A DNA stretch of 64,000 bases, from contig CAWVXY010000002.1 of NCBI GenBank assembly GCA_963934295.1, forward strand, positions 98,400 through 162,399. The letters run 5' to 3'. This document shows, in pieces, positions 27,166-36,291 of this stretch (positions are counted from its first letter, which is position 1; each line of letters begins with the position of its first letter). The translations under genes were made by a program, and so were the position numbers. The stretch comes from Seribacter sp963934295. GTDB taxonomy: Bacteria; Verrucomicrobiota; Verrucomicrobiia; Opitutales; Seribacteraceae. Below the pieces are notes generated by a model. That model saw nothing but the letters and a program-made list of their open reading frames with translations, was not told the DNA's origin and made no database searches.

Positions 27166-27942
27166 TCACCCAAGTTGACTTTTTTGCAAGGCGACTAGTT
27201 CACCTACTCCTTTTTCAGAAAGGGCAAGCAGTTCATCAAGTTGGGGGCGGGAAAATGTGGCTTCTTCTCCTGATGATTGGATCTCCACAAATTGACCCGA
27301 GCCAGTCATGACAACATTTGCATCAACTGAAGCATCTCTATCTTCAGGGTAATCCAAGTCGAGCACGCAACGATCATTATAAACGCCCACACTAATCGCG
27401 GCAAGATGATCAACTATTGGATCCTCCTTAAGTTTTTGATTCGCAAGTAATCCATTGATTGCGATTCTCGTTGCAAGCCAAGCTCCTGTAATAGATGCCG
27501 TGCGTGTGCCTCCGTCAGCTCTGAGGACATCACAATCAATCCAAAGGGTCTTGTCGGGGAATTTTTTTAAATCAAGCACCGCCCGCAAAGAACGACCAAT
27601 CAAGCGTTGGATCTCAATATTTCGTCCGTCCTGTTTACCCTTACTTATTGGACGATCTTTCCGGCTGAGAGTTGAGTAGGGTAGCATACTATATTCTGCG
27701 GTAAGCCATCCACCACCGACTTTTTGCTGACGCATCCAACCGGGCACCCGGTCCTCTACCATCGCAGCGCAAATAACTTGGGTATCTCCGTAAGAGCAAA
27801 GCACAGACCCATTGGCGTGGGGGGCAATTCCGGTTTGGAATGTAACTTTACGCATCTCGTCAATTTCTCGTCCTGACGGGCGGATGAAAACTTGATCGAG
27901 TTGTTCTGCTAGAGGGGATTGTTCGGAATTATCAGGTTTCAT
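27166..27942 (-). CDS. rph: Ribonuclease PH
   Basis: Phosphorolytic 3' exoribonuclease that trims tRNA 3' ends. 258 residues from ATG 27942, the family's usual length; the frame extends to 28101 only because it overlaps the upstream gene. Recognisable motifs are RPSGREIDEMRKV, CSYGDTQVICAA, GWLTAEYSMLP, DCDVLRADGGTRTASITGA and CVLDLDYPEDRDA. Its first 11 bases overlap the end of the beta-CASP nuclease gene, so the two are coupled. Confidence 0.96.
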   Translation of the reverse strand: MKPDNSEQSPLAEQLDQVFIRPSGREIDEMRKVTFQTGIAPHANGSVLCSYGDTQVICAAMVEDRVPGWMRQQKVGGGWLTAEYSMLPYSTLSRKDRPISKGKQDGRNIEIQRLIGRSLRAVLDLKKFPDKTLWIDCDVLRADGGTRTASITGAWLATRIAINGLLANQKLKEDPIVDHLAAISVGVYNDRCVLDLDYPEDRDASVDANVVMTGSGQFVEIQSSGEEATFSRPQLDELLALSEKGVGELVALQKSQLG

Positions 27943-29284
27943 AAAATTGTAGGGGTTCTGGATTAATAATTTTTGCACCAATTGGTTGAAGTGCATGAGC
28001 GAACCATTCACGAGCTTCGGGGTCGCCGTGGTGTAAAAAAATATTTTTAGGCGAGAGTTTTTTTGCGTATGCAACAAGTTGTTCTCTGTCTGCGTGTCCA
28101 CTCAGATCAAATTGTTTAATTTTTGCACGAATAGGTTCAATATGATTAAAGACCTCAAATTCGAAAGGTTCACCATGATTACTCTCTAGCAGTTTTCCGC
28201 CAGGGGTGCTGGGGTCACAATACCCTACAAAAAGAATGCAATTGCGATCATCCCCGAGCATGGAAGAAGCCATGACATAGGATGGGGTTTGCTCGACCAG
28301 CATACCACTACTGACTAGATAGATTCCCTGCATTGGTGGTTCGCGTCCAGGTTCTAGTTTTCTAGGCAATGGTCGTGCTCCTAAACTTCTTAAAACCTTC
28401 CGATTAAATCGAATACGATTCGTGTTTTTAGAAATTTCGTGAAAGTGATTAACTAAATCCATACCCAAGCCCGAGCAAAAAACAGGGACTTTGGGAATCG
28501 CACCTCTTTTAATCGCCTCGTCCATAACAACAAGCATTTCCTGCATCCGCCCAAGCGCAAAGACAGGAATGAGAACAGATCCACCCCGGGATAGTGCTTT
28601 TCTTGATTCTTCAAGTAGGTTGACGATTTCTGCTTCACGCTGTCGAGAAGGATCGCGGGCGGATAGACCACGAGTCGTTTCAGTTACGAGAGTATCCACT
28701 TTCTCCATTAGCGGTTGTGCTCCGTCCAACGTACGTTGTCCATCAAAGAGAATATCTCCAGTGAATAGAATTCGTTCCTTTGGGGTTTTTATTTCAACTG
28801 ATACTGCACCTGCAACATGCCCGGCGTGGTGAAGAGTTACTTGTATGGACCTTCCATCTTTCTCTAGGGTGAATGGTTGTTGAATGGAAAGCGTCCTCAT
28901 TCTATCAAACAGATCGGAAAGATCGCCCCTTCCGTAGAGCGGCAGTTCCCTCAGGTTTAGCTCGTTCCTTTGTCTCTTCATCACCGAGATGGAATTAGAT
29001 AGCATTCTTCGGGCAAGAATTGAACTAGGGTAACTGAGCAGGACAGGAGCATCCTGGTGTTCCCTAGACAGAAGCGGGAGACTGCCTAGATGATCTAAAT
29101 GACAATGGGTAAGAATGATAAAGTCAAGCGAGTCCCGTTCAATCTCTGCATGGGAAGGAATCGATTCAAGACCTGCGAATTTTGGATGGAGTCCCGAGTC
29201 GATTGCAAAACGAAAGCCTCCGGACTCACATATGGTGCAATTTGCTCCTATCCCACCATGGGGGTTAAGGTCAAGGAATCTCAT
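27932..29284 (-). CDS. Metallo-beta-lactamase/beta-CASP RNA nuclease
   Basis: 450-residue MBL-fold protein of the CPSF73/KH-less bacterial type. Motif 2 HCHLDHLG supplies His60, His62, Asp64 and His65. GDILFDGQ is the MBL motif IV region. The beta-CASP segment shows VLIPVFALGRMQE. The C terminus has QFDLSGHADREQL and NIFLHHGDPEA, the RMMBL signature. It is expected to be a zinc-dependent endo- or exoribonuclease. It overlaps apaG upstream by four bases and rph downstream by eleven, forming a compact RNA-metabolism operon. Confidence 0.92.
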   Translation of the reverse strand: MRFLDLNPHGGIGANCTICESGGFRFAIDSGLHPKFAGLESIPSHAEIERDSLDFIILTHCHLDHLGSLPLLSREHQDAPVLLSYPSSILARRMLSNSISVMKRQRNELNLRELPLYGRGDLSDLFDRMRTLSIQQPFTLEKDGRSIQVTLHHAGHVAGAVSVEIKTPKERILFTGDILFDGQRTLDGAQPLMEKVDTLVTETTRGLSARDPSRQREAEIVNLLEESRKALSRGGSVLIPVFALGRMQEMLVVMDEAIKRGAIPKVPVFCSGLGMDLVNHFHEISKNTNRIRFNRKVLRSLGARPLPRKLEPGREPPMQGIYLVSSGMLVEQTPSYVMASSMLGDDRNCILFVGYCDPSTPGGKLLESNHGEPFEFEVFNHIEPIRAKIKQFDLSGHADREQLVAYAKKLSPKNIFLHHGDPEAREWFAHALQPIGAKIINPEPLQFYET

Positions 29285-29700
29285 GAAAGAGGCGTGTCTA
29301 TATCTGTATCCTCTGGGATATCTAGGTGAAATGGATTAATTTTCACATGGATCTTTTTATTAAACTCATCATAGCCGTGAAAAGAACCAGAAGCTTCAGC
29401 TGAAAGATGAGTAACATGATAACTATTATAGGAAAAGGTTTCTCCGGGTTGTATTGTAGGGGTTTCGCCGACTATTTTATCACCTTCAACAACCGTTGTG
29501 GTTCCATCACTGTTGGCAAGAATCCATTTTCTTCCCAGTAGAGTAACTTTACGATCACTTAAATTACTTATGGTGATGAAATAAATGAAAGCGTGAAGGT
29601 TGATTCCTTTGACGGTTGATTTTTCTTTATGATGAACCAACTTATCAAGGGATGCATTTAGACCATCCAATTCTATGCTTTCTTCTTTCACGATTCCCAA
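29281..29700 (-). CDS. apaG: ApaG (DUF525) domain protein
   Basis: About 139 residues of the immunoglobulin-like ApaG fold. LLGRKWILANSDGTTTVVEG, VGETPTIQPGETFSYNS and GSFHGYDE are the family signatures. The biochemical role of stand-alone ApaG is not settled. The start is uncertain: TTG at 29700 and GTG at 29691 are both possible, and the GTG has GGGA a few bases upstream. Its stop overlaps the beta-CASP nuclease start by four bases. Confidence 0.85.
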   Translation of the reverse strand: MGIVKEESIELDGLNASLDKLVHHKEKSTVKGINLHAFIYFITISNLSDRKVTLLGRKWILANSDGTTTVVEGDKIVGETPTIQPGETFSYNSYHVTHLSAEASGSFHGYDEFNKKIHVKINPFHLDIPEDTDIDTPLS

Positions 29701-29821
29701 ATTTAAATTTTAGCATAGCATGCTTAATGAAAAGACCAATTCTTTTCCTTAATTTAAGAGAATATGAAAAAAAACGCTAAATACGCTTGCACCTTAGCCC
29801 AATGAAAACAGAAAAGAAGAG

Positions 29822-31372
29822 ATGCAAAAATTCGCTCTTCTCTCAGTAAGTGATAAATCTGGACTCGTTCCATTTGCCCGCTCCTTGGTGGATGATCACT
29901 CCTTCACGCTTCTCTCGACCGGTGGAACCGCCCGAATGCTTAGGGATGAGGGAATCTCTGTAAGAGATGTGAGCGAGCGAACGGGATTTCCAGAAATGAT
30001 GGACGGTCGTGTAAAAACTTTACATCCCAAGGTTCACGGTGGACTTCTTTGCCTACGTGATAATCCAGATCATATAAAAGCTGCTGAAGAACACGATATT
30101 GCCATGATTGATTTAGTGGTTGTAAATCTTTATCCTTTTGAAGAAACAGTGGCACGGTCTAATGTTTCTTTTGAGGAGGCGATTGAGCAAATTGATATTG
30201 GTGGTCCCTCCATGTTGAGGAGTGCCGCAAAAAACCATCGAGATGTTTCGGTCGTTTGCGATCCAGCTGATTATAATCGTTTGCTTGAAGCAATGAATTC
30301 AGACCAAGACTGGACTGAGTTTAGGAAAGAATTGGCATTAAAAGTTTTTCAGAGAACTTCGGCCTACGATAAAGCGATTAGTGATTATTTTTCCAACCAA
30401 GTTTCTGAAGAACCAAACATGGATTCTATCTCAGGGTTCCCTAGTTCCCTTGATTTTCAGGCTAATAAATCAATGGCATTACGTTATGGGGAAAACCCAC
30501 ATCAACAAGCAGCTCTGTACGGAGATTTTCTTGATTATTTTGATCAACTTCAGGGCAAGGAATTAAGTTACAATAATATTTTGGATATTTCTGCATCAGC
30601 CTACTTGATTGGTGAATTTGAACGACCAACTGTAGCAATTTTAAAGCATACCAACCCTTGTGGTGTTGCCAGTGCGGATAATCTTGAAACAGCTTGGGAG
30701 CGTGCCTTTGCGACGGATCGGCAGGCTCCTTTTGGTGGCATCATTGTTGTTAATAACACATTGGATGTTGGCTTGGCCGAAAAAATTGCTGAAATTTTTT
30801 GCGAGGTAATTATTGCCCCAGGTTTTACGGGCGAGGCTCTGGCTCTTTTTCAAAAAAAGAAAAATTTAAGGCTTTTGGTATCCAAGTCTGGGTTTGGTCC
30901 TGAAACATTACAGGAGGTCAGGACTGTACCGGGTGGTTTTCTTGCACAAGATCGAGATCAAAAGAGAATCAATCCAAAGGAATTTGAAGTGGTCACTGAG
31001 CGTCAACCAACAGAGAAGGAATGGCGTTCAATGTTATTCGGGTGGCGTGTGGTTCGACATGTTAAGAGCAATGCTATTGTTTATACAGGTGATGAACGCA
31101 CCCTGGGAGTTGGAGCCGGACAGATGTCCCGTGTGGATAGTTCTCAAATTGCGGTTTGGAAAGCTGGAGAAGCGAAATTGTCCCTCGATGGATCAGTTGT
31201 TGCTTCGGATGCTTTTTTTCCTTTCTCGGATGGCTTAATTGCAGCTGCTGAAGCTGGTGCGAGTGCAGCCATTCAGCCTGGTGGCAGCGTGCGCGATGAA
31301 GATGTAATTGCGGCTGCGAATGAAAGAGGTATGGCTATGGTTTTTACTAAAGTCAGGCATTTTCGCCACTAG
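29822..31372 (+). CDS. purH: Bifunctional AICAR transformylase / IMP cyclohydrolase
   Basis: Catalyses the last two steps of IMP synthesis. 516 residues, normal length. The N-terminal MGS-like cyclohydrolase domain has LLSTGGTARML, DGRVKTLHPKVHGG and VVVNLYPFEETV. The C-terminal transformylase domain has LRYGENPHQQAALY with the Lys/His region following, ILKHTNPCGVA and the closing SDAFFPFSDG and QPGGSVRDEDVI. It is complete. It begins about 120 bases from the divergent apaG. Confidence 0.97.
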   Translation: MQKFALLSVSDKSGLVPFARSLVDDHSFTLLSTGGTARMLRDEGISVRDVSERTGFPEMMDGRVKTLHPKVHGGLLCLRDNPDHIKAAEEHDIAMIDLVVVNLYPFEETVARSNVSFEEAIEQIDIGGPSMLRSAAKNHRDVSVVCDPADYNRLLEAMNSDQDWTEFRKELALKVFQRTSAYDKAISDYFSNQVSEEPNMDSISGFPSSLDFQANKSMALRYGENPHQQAALYGDFLDYFDQLQGKELSYNNILDISASAYLIGEFERPTVAILKHTNPCGVASADNLETAWERAFATDRQAPFGGIIVVNNTLDVGLAEKIAEIFCEVIIAPGFTGEALALFQKKKNLRLLVSKSGFGPETLQEVRTVPGGFLAQDRDQKRINPKEFEVVTERQPTEKEWRSMLFGWRVVRHVKSNAIVYTGDERTLGVGAGQMSRVDSSQIAVWKAGEAKLSLDGSVVASDAFFPFSDGLIAAAEAGASAAIQPGGSVRDEDVIAAANERGMAMVFTKVRHFRH

Positions 31373-31439
31373 GAAGTTTTAAATATTATTTTATGTGATT
31401 CGATTATTATTTAAAATTAGTTAGTATGTAGTTTCAATT

Positions 31440-32237
31440 ATGTATTTTTTGAAAGAAATTAAATTTTCTCTACCCCTAATTACTTTTTGCTTGTTATTAG
31501 GTTTTTCCGGTTGTGGTACAGCCATGCTTTCAGACGAACATTTGGCAAAACGTTCGAAAAGCCAATTTTCTAAGATGAAGAAATCCGAACGGATTTCAAG
31601 TAATGCATCGCATCAAGCAATGATTGAAAGAATTGGGAGGAGAATAGCTGGTGTTGCGCAAGTTGATTTACCTGGCACGGAGTGGGAATTTGTGGTTTTT
31701 GAGAAAAACGAGCCAAATGCATTTGCCATGCCCGGAGGTAAAGTGGGAGTCAATAGTGGCCTTATTACCCTTGCCAATGGCAACGAAGACGAGGTTGCTG
31801 CAGTCATCGGGCATGAAATTGCCCATGTTGCCTTTCGGCACAGTAACAAAAGAATCTCTCAGGCTATGGGCATTGCCTTGGGGGGAGTTATTTTAAATAC
31901 GGCAATGCGTAATAAAAGCTCGACCGATCGAGTTCTTGCTACCGGTGCTTATGGGGTTGGCTCAACGGTCGGGATGGCTTTGCCTTTTTCAAGGTCCCAG
32001 GAGAGGGAGGCAGATCATCGCGGTTTATTTTACGCTGCCATGGCAGGATATGATCCTAGGGGGGCTATTTCTTTTTGGAAAAAAATGCAGGGTGGGAAAA
32101 AAAGAAAAATGCCCGAGTTTCTTTCCACTCACCCTAACCCCGGAAATCGAATCGAGTTTCTGGAGGCAAATATGGAACATGCTTTAGGCCTTTATCGAGA
32201 AGCCAAGTTGGCTCGAGGAGAAAAACCAAACCCATGA
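31440..32237 (+). CDS. M48-family zinc metalloprotease lipoprotein
   Basis: 265 residues. The lipobox LLLGFSGC places Cys25 as the lipid-modified residue. The zinc motif HEIAH is at 125-129 and the third-ligand region EREADHRG at about 188-195. It resembles the periplasmic BepA/LoiP group that guards outer-membrane protein assembly, but lacks the TPR domain of BepA. Membrane attachment by the lipid and periplasmic action are inferred. It overlaps the M20 dipeptidase gene by four bases (ATGA), so the two peptidases are coupled. Confidence 0.9.
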   Translation: MYFLKEIKFSLPLITFCLLLGFSGCGTAMLSDEHLAKRSKSQFSKMKKSERISSNASHQAMIERIGRRIAGVAQVDLPGTEWEFVVFEKNEPNAFAMPGGKVGVNSGLITLANGNEDEVAAVIGHEIAHVAFRHSNKRISQAMGIALGGVILNTAMRNKSSTDRVLATGAYGVGSTVGMALPFSRSQEREADHRGLFYAAMAGYDPRGAISFWKKMQGGKKRKMPEFLSTHPNPGNRIEFLEANMEHALGLYREAKLARGEKPNP

Positions 32238-33613
32238 GTATTCTTTTAAAATCCCCCGTTGACGCTCTTCGTCAGTATGTTCAGTTTCCAAGTGTTTCCG
32301 CAGATTCCAAGTTTGCGAATGGGGTTCAAGGTGCTCGTGAATTTGCATGTGCACGGCTTGAAGAATTGGGATTTGATGTGAATCTTGTCCCCACTCCCAT
32401 TCATCCAATAATTTTGGGTACCCGAGGGGATCCATCATGGCCCCGGTTGGTGATTTATGGACATTACGATGTTCAGCCCCCTGATCCACTCGATTTATGG
32501 TCGTCAGATCCATTTGCTGCAGTAGAGAGAGGTGGGAGGCTTTATGGTCGTGGAGCAGCTGATAATAAGGGGCCTCAAATAGTTCATATGGCTGCTTTGG
32601 CTCGAGTTTTACGCGATATTCCAGATTATCCCATTCATATTACTTATTTAATTGAAGGGGAGGAGGAAATTGGGAGTCCCAGTTTTAGAGGCTTTCTTGA
32701 GGAGCATAAAAATAAATTGCGGGGAGATTTACTTTTAGTTTCAGACACAGGTAGTCCTGGTCCAGATCAATTAGTTGTAACTACCGGTTTACGAGGTTTA
32801 TGTGCTATGGAGGTTAAGGTCTTTGGCCCTAAGCAGGATTTACACTCAGGTGTACATGGAGGTGCTTTATTGAATCCACTGCAAGCATTGATGCATGCCT
32901 GCTCCTCTCTTCACGATAACGAAGGCCGCGTAACCGTACCCGGGTTTTATGATGCAGTTCGCCCCCCGAAGCAGTGGGAACGTGAGGAACTTTCAAAATT
33001 ACCTACCACAGAGGAGGAATATGCCCGGTTTTTGGGTGTGACTGATTTTTTCCCGCCACCTGGTTATTCATCTCTTGAAGCTATTCGATTTTGCCCAACT
33101 TTGGAATTTAATGGTGTTGGGGGCGGTTATCAGGGGGAAGGTTCTAAAACAGTAATACCTGCGGAAGCATTTGCTAAGATCACCTGCAGATTGGTACCGG
33201 ATCAAAAATCGGATGACATCGCTGAAAAAGTTAAAAAGGCAATCATTCAAGCTTGTCCTGCTGCCGTTCGTGTCGAGGTTGAAATTAAAGGTGGGGGAGA
33301 TCCATATGTAGTCATTCCACCTGGCAAGCCAGGTTCAACGGGAGAGGAGACTGACTTAATGAAAAAAGCATTCAAGGTTGCAGAGGGTTGTATTGAGAAA
33401 GGTTTTGGATCGAGTCCAATCTTCCTTAGAGAGGGTGGAAGTATTCCTATTATTCAGGACTTGAAAGAGGTTGCCGGTTTGGATTCGCTTATGATTGGGT
33501 TGTTTACCAACGAAGACAATTTACACGCTCCAGATGAAAGTTTTCACCTCGACATTATGGATCGGGCGATTAATTCCTTTGAAGTGTTCTTTAAAGAATT
33601 AGTCGGAAATTGA
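32234..33613 (+). CDS. M20/M25/M40 family dipeptidase
   Basis: 459-residue binuclear zinc peptidase, cytosolic. Metal-site motifs are YGHYDVQPPDP (His and Asp), YGRGAADNKGP (bridging Asp), EGEEEIGS (catalytic Glu and zinc Glu) and the late LHAPDES (His). The inserted dimerisation domain lies about residues 190-350. It matches the family of cytosolic non-specific dipeptidases. It is coupled to the M48 gene and convergent with phnE, with 15 bases of coding overlap at the 3' ends. Confidence 0.93.
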   Translation: MSILLKSPVDALRQYVQFPSVSADSKFANGVQGAREFACARLEELGFDVNLVPTPIHPIILGTRGDPSWPRLVIYGHYDVQPPDPLDLWSSDPFAAVERGGRLYGRGAADNKGPQIVHMAALARVLRDIPDYPIHITYLIEGEEEIGSPSFRGFLEEHKNKLRGDLLLVSDTGSPGPDQLVVTTGLRGLCAMEVKVFGPKQDLHSGVHGGALLNPLQALMHACSSLHDNEGRVTVPGFYDAVRPPKQWEREELSKLPTTEEEYARFLGVTDFFPPPGYSSLEAIRFCPTLEFNGVGGGYQGEGSKTVIPAEAFAKITCRLVPDQKSDDIAEKVKKAIIQACPAAVRVEVEIKGGGDPYVVIPPGKPGSTGEETDLMKKAFKVAEGCIEKGFGSSPIFLREGGSIPIIQDLKEVAGLDSLMIGLFTNEDNLHAPDESFHLDIMDRAINSFEVFFKELVGN

Positions 33614-33630
33614 TTTCGGACTAATTTTTT
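33597..33630. terminator. Shared bidirectional terminator inside two convergent gene ends
   Basis: AATTAGTC (33597-33604) pairs with GACTAATT (33619-33626). An inner GAAAT/ATTTC stem follows one mismatch. The loop is two bases, and T-runs flank the structure on both strands. The stem includes the last codons of both the M20 dipeptidase (+) and phnE (-). Confidence 0.75.
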
Positions 33631-34441
33631 GCGTAATCCAACGGCGTACTGCCTGACCTAGCAGGTCTAGAATGATAACGATAACTAGAATGCATATGAG
33701 TATGGCAGTAACGCGTTGAAAACCGCTTGCCATCTCCATTGCTTTATTGAGCTCCATTCCGATACCTCCTGCTCCTACAAGGCCAATGATACTTGCTGAA
33801 CGAATATTATATTCAAGCATCCATAAAGACTGGCTCCATACCTGGGCTTTAACATTTGGCCAAAGGCCGTATAGGAATGCCTGTACTGGACTTGCACCAA
33901 TCAGTCTCAGACCACGAGCTACTTTTATATCCATTGATTCAAAACTTTCGCTAAAAAATTTACCTAGATACCCAAGACTGTAAAATGTAAGGGCAAAAAC
34001 ACCTGCAATAGGAGTAGGGCCAAAAAAGATAACAAAAAGGAAAGCCCATATAAGACTTGGTAAAGTGCGGGTAATATTGAGAAACATTCGAGTAATTTGA
34101 ACTAACCAAATGGGGGAGATATTTCTTGATGCAGCCAAGGAAATAATTAAAGACAGGGTAACTGCAATAAAAGTGGAGACAATAGCGATTTGAAAGGTCT
34201 CGCCCAAGGATTCTAATATGAGGTGAAAATCAGAAAAGTCGGGTGGGAAGAATTTTTTTAAGAAATAATCAATTCCAGCCATTACATCGGCTGGACGATT
34301 ATCCTGCATCAGGTTTTTTCCAGAAAATATGGTTAGGAATAAAAAAATTATAATTAAAATATTAAGGAAATTCAGCCTTTCATACCAGTTTCGAACAGGC
34401 AATTCATGTGAACTTACGTTTTTATTTTCTTTTAAATTCAT
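33599..34441 (-). CDS. phnE: Phosphonate-type ABC transporter permease (PhnE-like)
   Basis: 280-residue inner-membrane permease with five to six hydrophobic segments. The binding-protein-dependent transport signature lies in the ALTFYSLGYLGKFFSE region, followed by the EAA-like loop ARGLRLIGASPVQAF. The family matches PhnE/PtxC. It is third in phnD-phnC-phnE and overlaps phnC by four bases. No C-P lyase, phosphonatase or phosphite dehydrogenase is nearby, so the substrate could be a phosphonate, phosphite or phosphate. Confidence 0.88.
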   Translation of the reverse strand: MNLKENKNVSSHELPVRNWYERLNFLNILIIIFLFLTIFSGKNLMQDNRPADVMAGIDYFLKKFFPPDFSDFHLILESLGETFQIAIVSTFIAVTLSLIISLAASRNISPIWLVQITRMFLNITRTLPSLIWAFLFVIFFGPTPIAGVFALTFYSLGYLGKFFSESFESMDIKVARGLRLIGASPVQAFLYGLWPNVKAQVWSQSLWMLEYNIRSASIIGLVGAGGIGMELNKAMEMASGFQRVTAILICILVIVIILDLLGQAVRRWITQKISPKSISD

Positions 34442-35139
34442 ACCCCTGAATTAATTGCTCTTAAATTCCAACCTTCAGGATGTTCGGGATTTAAGCTGAG
34501 TGCAAAGTCCGCGAAGCGAGAGATTAGTTGAGGGTCATGAAGTGCAGTCAGGATGATTTTACCATCTCGGGAGGCAAGGTTTCGTAAAAGTCCCATAACC
34601 CGTCCAGAGTAATAGGTATCTAAGTTAGAGACAGGTTCATCTGCTAGGATAATCTTTGGATTCTGGAAAAGGGTACGGGCAATTGCAGTTCTTTGTTTCT
34701 CTCCGCCTGAAGTTTGGGAGGTCCATTTGTGGGCAAGATGGGCGATACCAAGGTCTTTGAGGATCTGGTAGGCTAACTCCCTATCTTTTGCGGGGAAACC
34801 TAGAATGGACTGCTTGATGCCGTACTGTGCAATCTTTCCGTAAAGTACATTCTCTAAAACAGTTACATGTTCAGTTAATCGGAGGCTCTGAAAAATAATA
34901 CCTAATTCAGGACTAATATTTTCAGGCGTACGAATGTTGTCACTCTTCACTTCAAATTCAACCTTGCCTTCTGTTTGTTTTTCCGAGCCTGACAGGCAGG
35001 AAAGAAGGCTGGATTTTCCAACTCCAGAAGGGCCTAGGATCGCAACTAGAGAACCGCTTGGTATTTTAAGGTTTAAGTTTCGAAAGAGCCATTTACCGTT
35101 TCTTGATAAGCCTAACTTGTGAGTCTTTAGTAGTTTCAT
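34438..35139 (-). CDS. phnC: Phosphonate-type ABC transporter ATP-binding protein (PhnC-like)
   Basis: 233-residue ABC ATPase. Walker A GPSGVGKS is at 36-43, the signature is TSGGEKQRTA, Walker B is IILADEP with the catalytic Glu, and the switch histidine lies in ALHDPQL. The Q-loop is in GIIFQSLRLTEHV. It energises uptake through PhnE. It starts 45 bases after phnD and overlaps phnE by four bases. Confidence 0.9.
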   Translation of the reverse strand: MKLLKTHKLGLSRNGKWLFRNLNLKIPSGSLVAILGPSGVGKSSLLSCLSGSEKQTEGKVEFEVKSDNIRTPENISPELGIIFQSLRLTEHVTVLENVLYGKIAQYGIKQSILGFPAKDRELAYQILKDLGIAHLAHKWTSQTSGGEKQRTAIARTLFQNPKIILADEPVSNLDTYYSGRVMGLLRNLASRDGKIILTALHDPQLISRFADFALSLNPEHPEGWNLRAINSGV

Positions 35140-35184
35140 TTTAGTAAACTAGACCCAAAATAGAAAAGGTGTCGGTTTTCGTAA

Positions 35185-36126
35185 TTAATCCTTGAGAGTG
35201 GAAACCTTTAATTGAGCTTGGCGTGGTGCTTTAAGATGCTCCGAGGCATTTACGCTAGTTAAAGTTCCTCCAAAAAGACTTTGACTGAGCTCTGGTTCAT
35301 CTTCCACTATTTGGATGAGTGCATCTTTAATGATACTTCGATCTTTAGCGCTTAAGCTCATCCGAGCACAAAAAGTGTGGGAGGCTACGGGGCCCTGCCT
35401 TTGAATAACTTGTAGTTTTTCTCTTTGTGCTAGTTCTAAGTGTTTATCTTTTTCATAAACATAATAGCTTACAGCCGCCGCTTCTGCCTTACCTTCAAGT
35501 ACCTGTTCAACCGCACTTACATATCCAGTACCAAAAAAAATATTATTCTCACCAAAAAAATCCTTTAAGGAACCTCCCTCAGGAATAATGCCTTTTTTAA
35601 TAAGATCCCAGCAAGGAATAAGGTAACCTGAAGTACTTGTTCTTGATGAGAATGCAATTTTCTTCCCTTTTAAATCAGCAATATTTTTATAGGACCGGTC
35701 TTTTAATGATAGCCAAACACTAAAATAATATGGGCCTTTATAATTATTACCCTGAGGATCCACACTCTCATGTTGTCCGGCGACGAGAACTTCTGCCACT
35801 TGATTATCAGCAAACGAAATGGCATCGCTTGAACTTACATATCCAATATCAATGGTTTTATTAGCTAAACCAGCTTCAATAATAGTTTTGTTACTCGGAG
35901 TTGAAATGTTGACTGGAACCCCAATGATTTTTTCCAGTGCTTTCCCTAAAGATTTTTCATCTACCCTTTGTGCCTGAACATTTTTATTAGGCTTGAGTGC
36001 TATATTAAGACTTCGAATGGAAAGGGATATGTTCCCGTCTATGTTGTCGTTCTGTCCCTCAGGCGAGTTCGAGCAAGACTGAAGAAAAATAAATGCTAAA
36101 CTAATTAATAATATGAAAACTTTCAT
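35185..36126 (-). CDS. phnD: Phosphate/phosphite/phosphonate-binding lipoprotein (PhnD-like)
   Basis: 313-residue substrate-binding protein from ATG 36126. The lipobox FLQSC makes Cys18 the lipid anchor. The PhnD fold is seen in KTIIEAGLANKTIDIGYVSS, FSSRTSTSGYLIPCWDLIKKG (the ligand-loop Ser-Thr-Ser) and EGKAEAAAVSYYVYEKD. It is the first gene of the phnDCE set. No Pho box was seen upstream by eye. Confidence 0.9.
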   Translation of the reverse strand: MKVFILLISLAFIFLQSCSNSPEGQNDNIDGNISLSIRSLNIALKPNKNVQAQRVDEKSLGKALEKIIGVPVNISTPSNKTIIEAGLANKTIDIGYVSSSDAISFADNQVAEVLVAGQHESVDPQGNNYKGPYYFSVWLSLKDRSYKNIADLKGKKIAFSSRTSTSGYLIPCWDLIKKGIIPEGGSLKDFFGENNIFFGTGYVSAVEQVLEGKAEAAAVSYYVYEKDKHLELAQREKLQVIQRQGPVASHTFCARMSLSAKDRSIIKDALIQIVEDEPELSQSLFGGTLTSVNASEHLKAPRQAQLKVSTLKD

Positions 36127-36258
36127 TGGTTTTTGAGATTGAGTCTCAAAAGATGCAGGAGAGAGAAAAAATGTCAATAAGACAACTAGGATATGTGGTA
36201 AAGAATAGGGAGAATTAGGACATACTAAACTACCACTTCAGTAATTAATGGAATGGAT

Positions 36259-36281
36259 TTGATCCCTTCAAAAGGAATCAA
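36259..36281 (-). terminator. Possible terminator after the Pal-like pair
   Basis: On the minus strand a 10-bp stem TTGATTCCTT/AAGGGATCAA with one G.U pair and a 3-base loop follows the Pal-like gene stop by about ten bases. No T-run follows, so it may only stabilise the 3' end. Confidence 0.35.
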
Positions 36282-36291
36282 AGGTTTTGGA

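Noticed and set aside
27943..28101. Extended N terminus of RNase PH
   Set aside because: It lies within the beta-CASP nuclease gene and goes beyond the family's conserved start.
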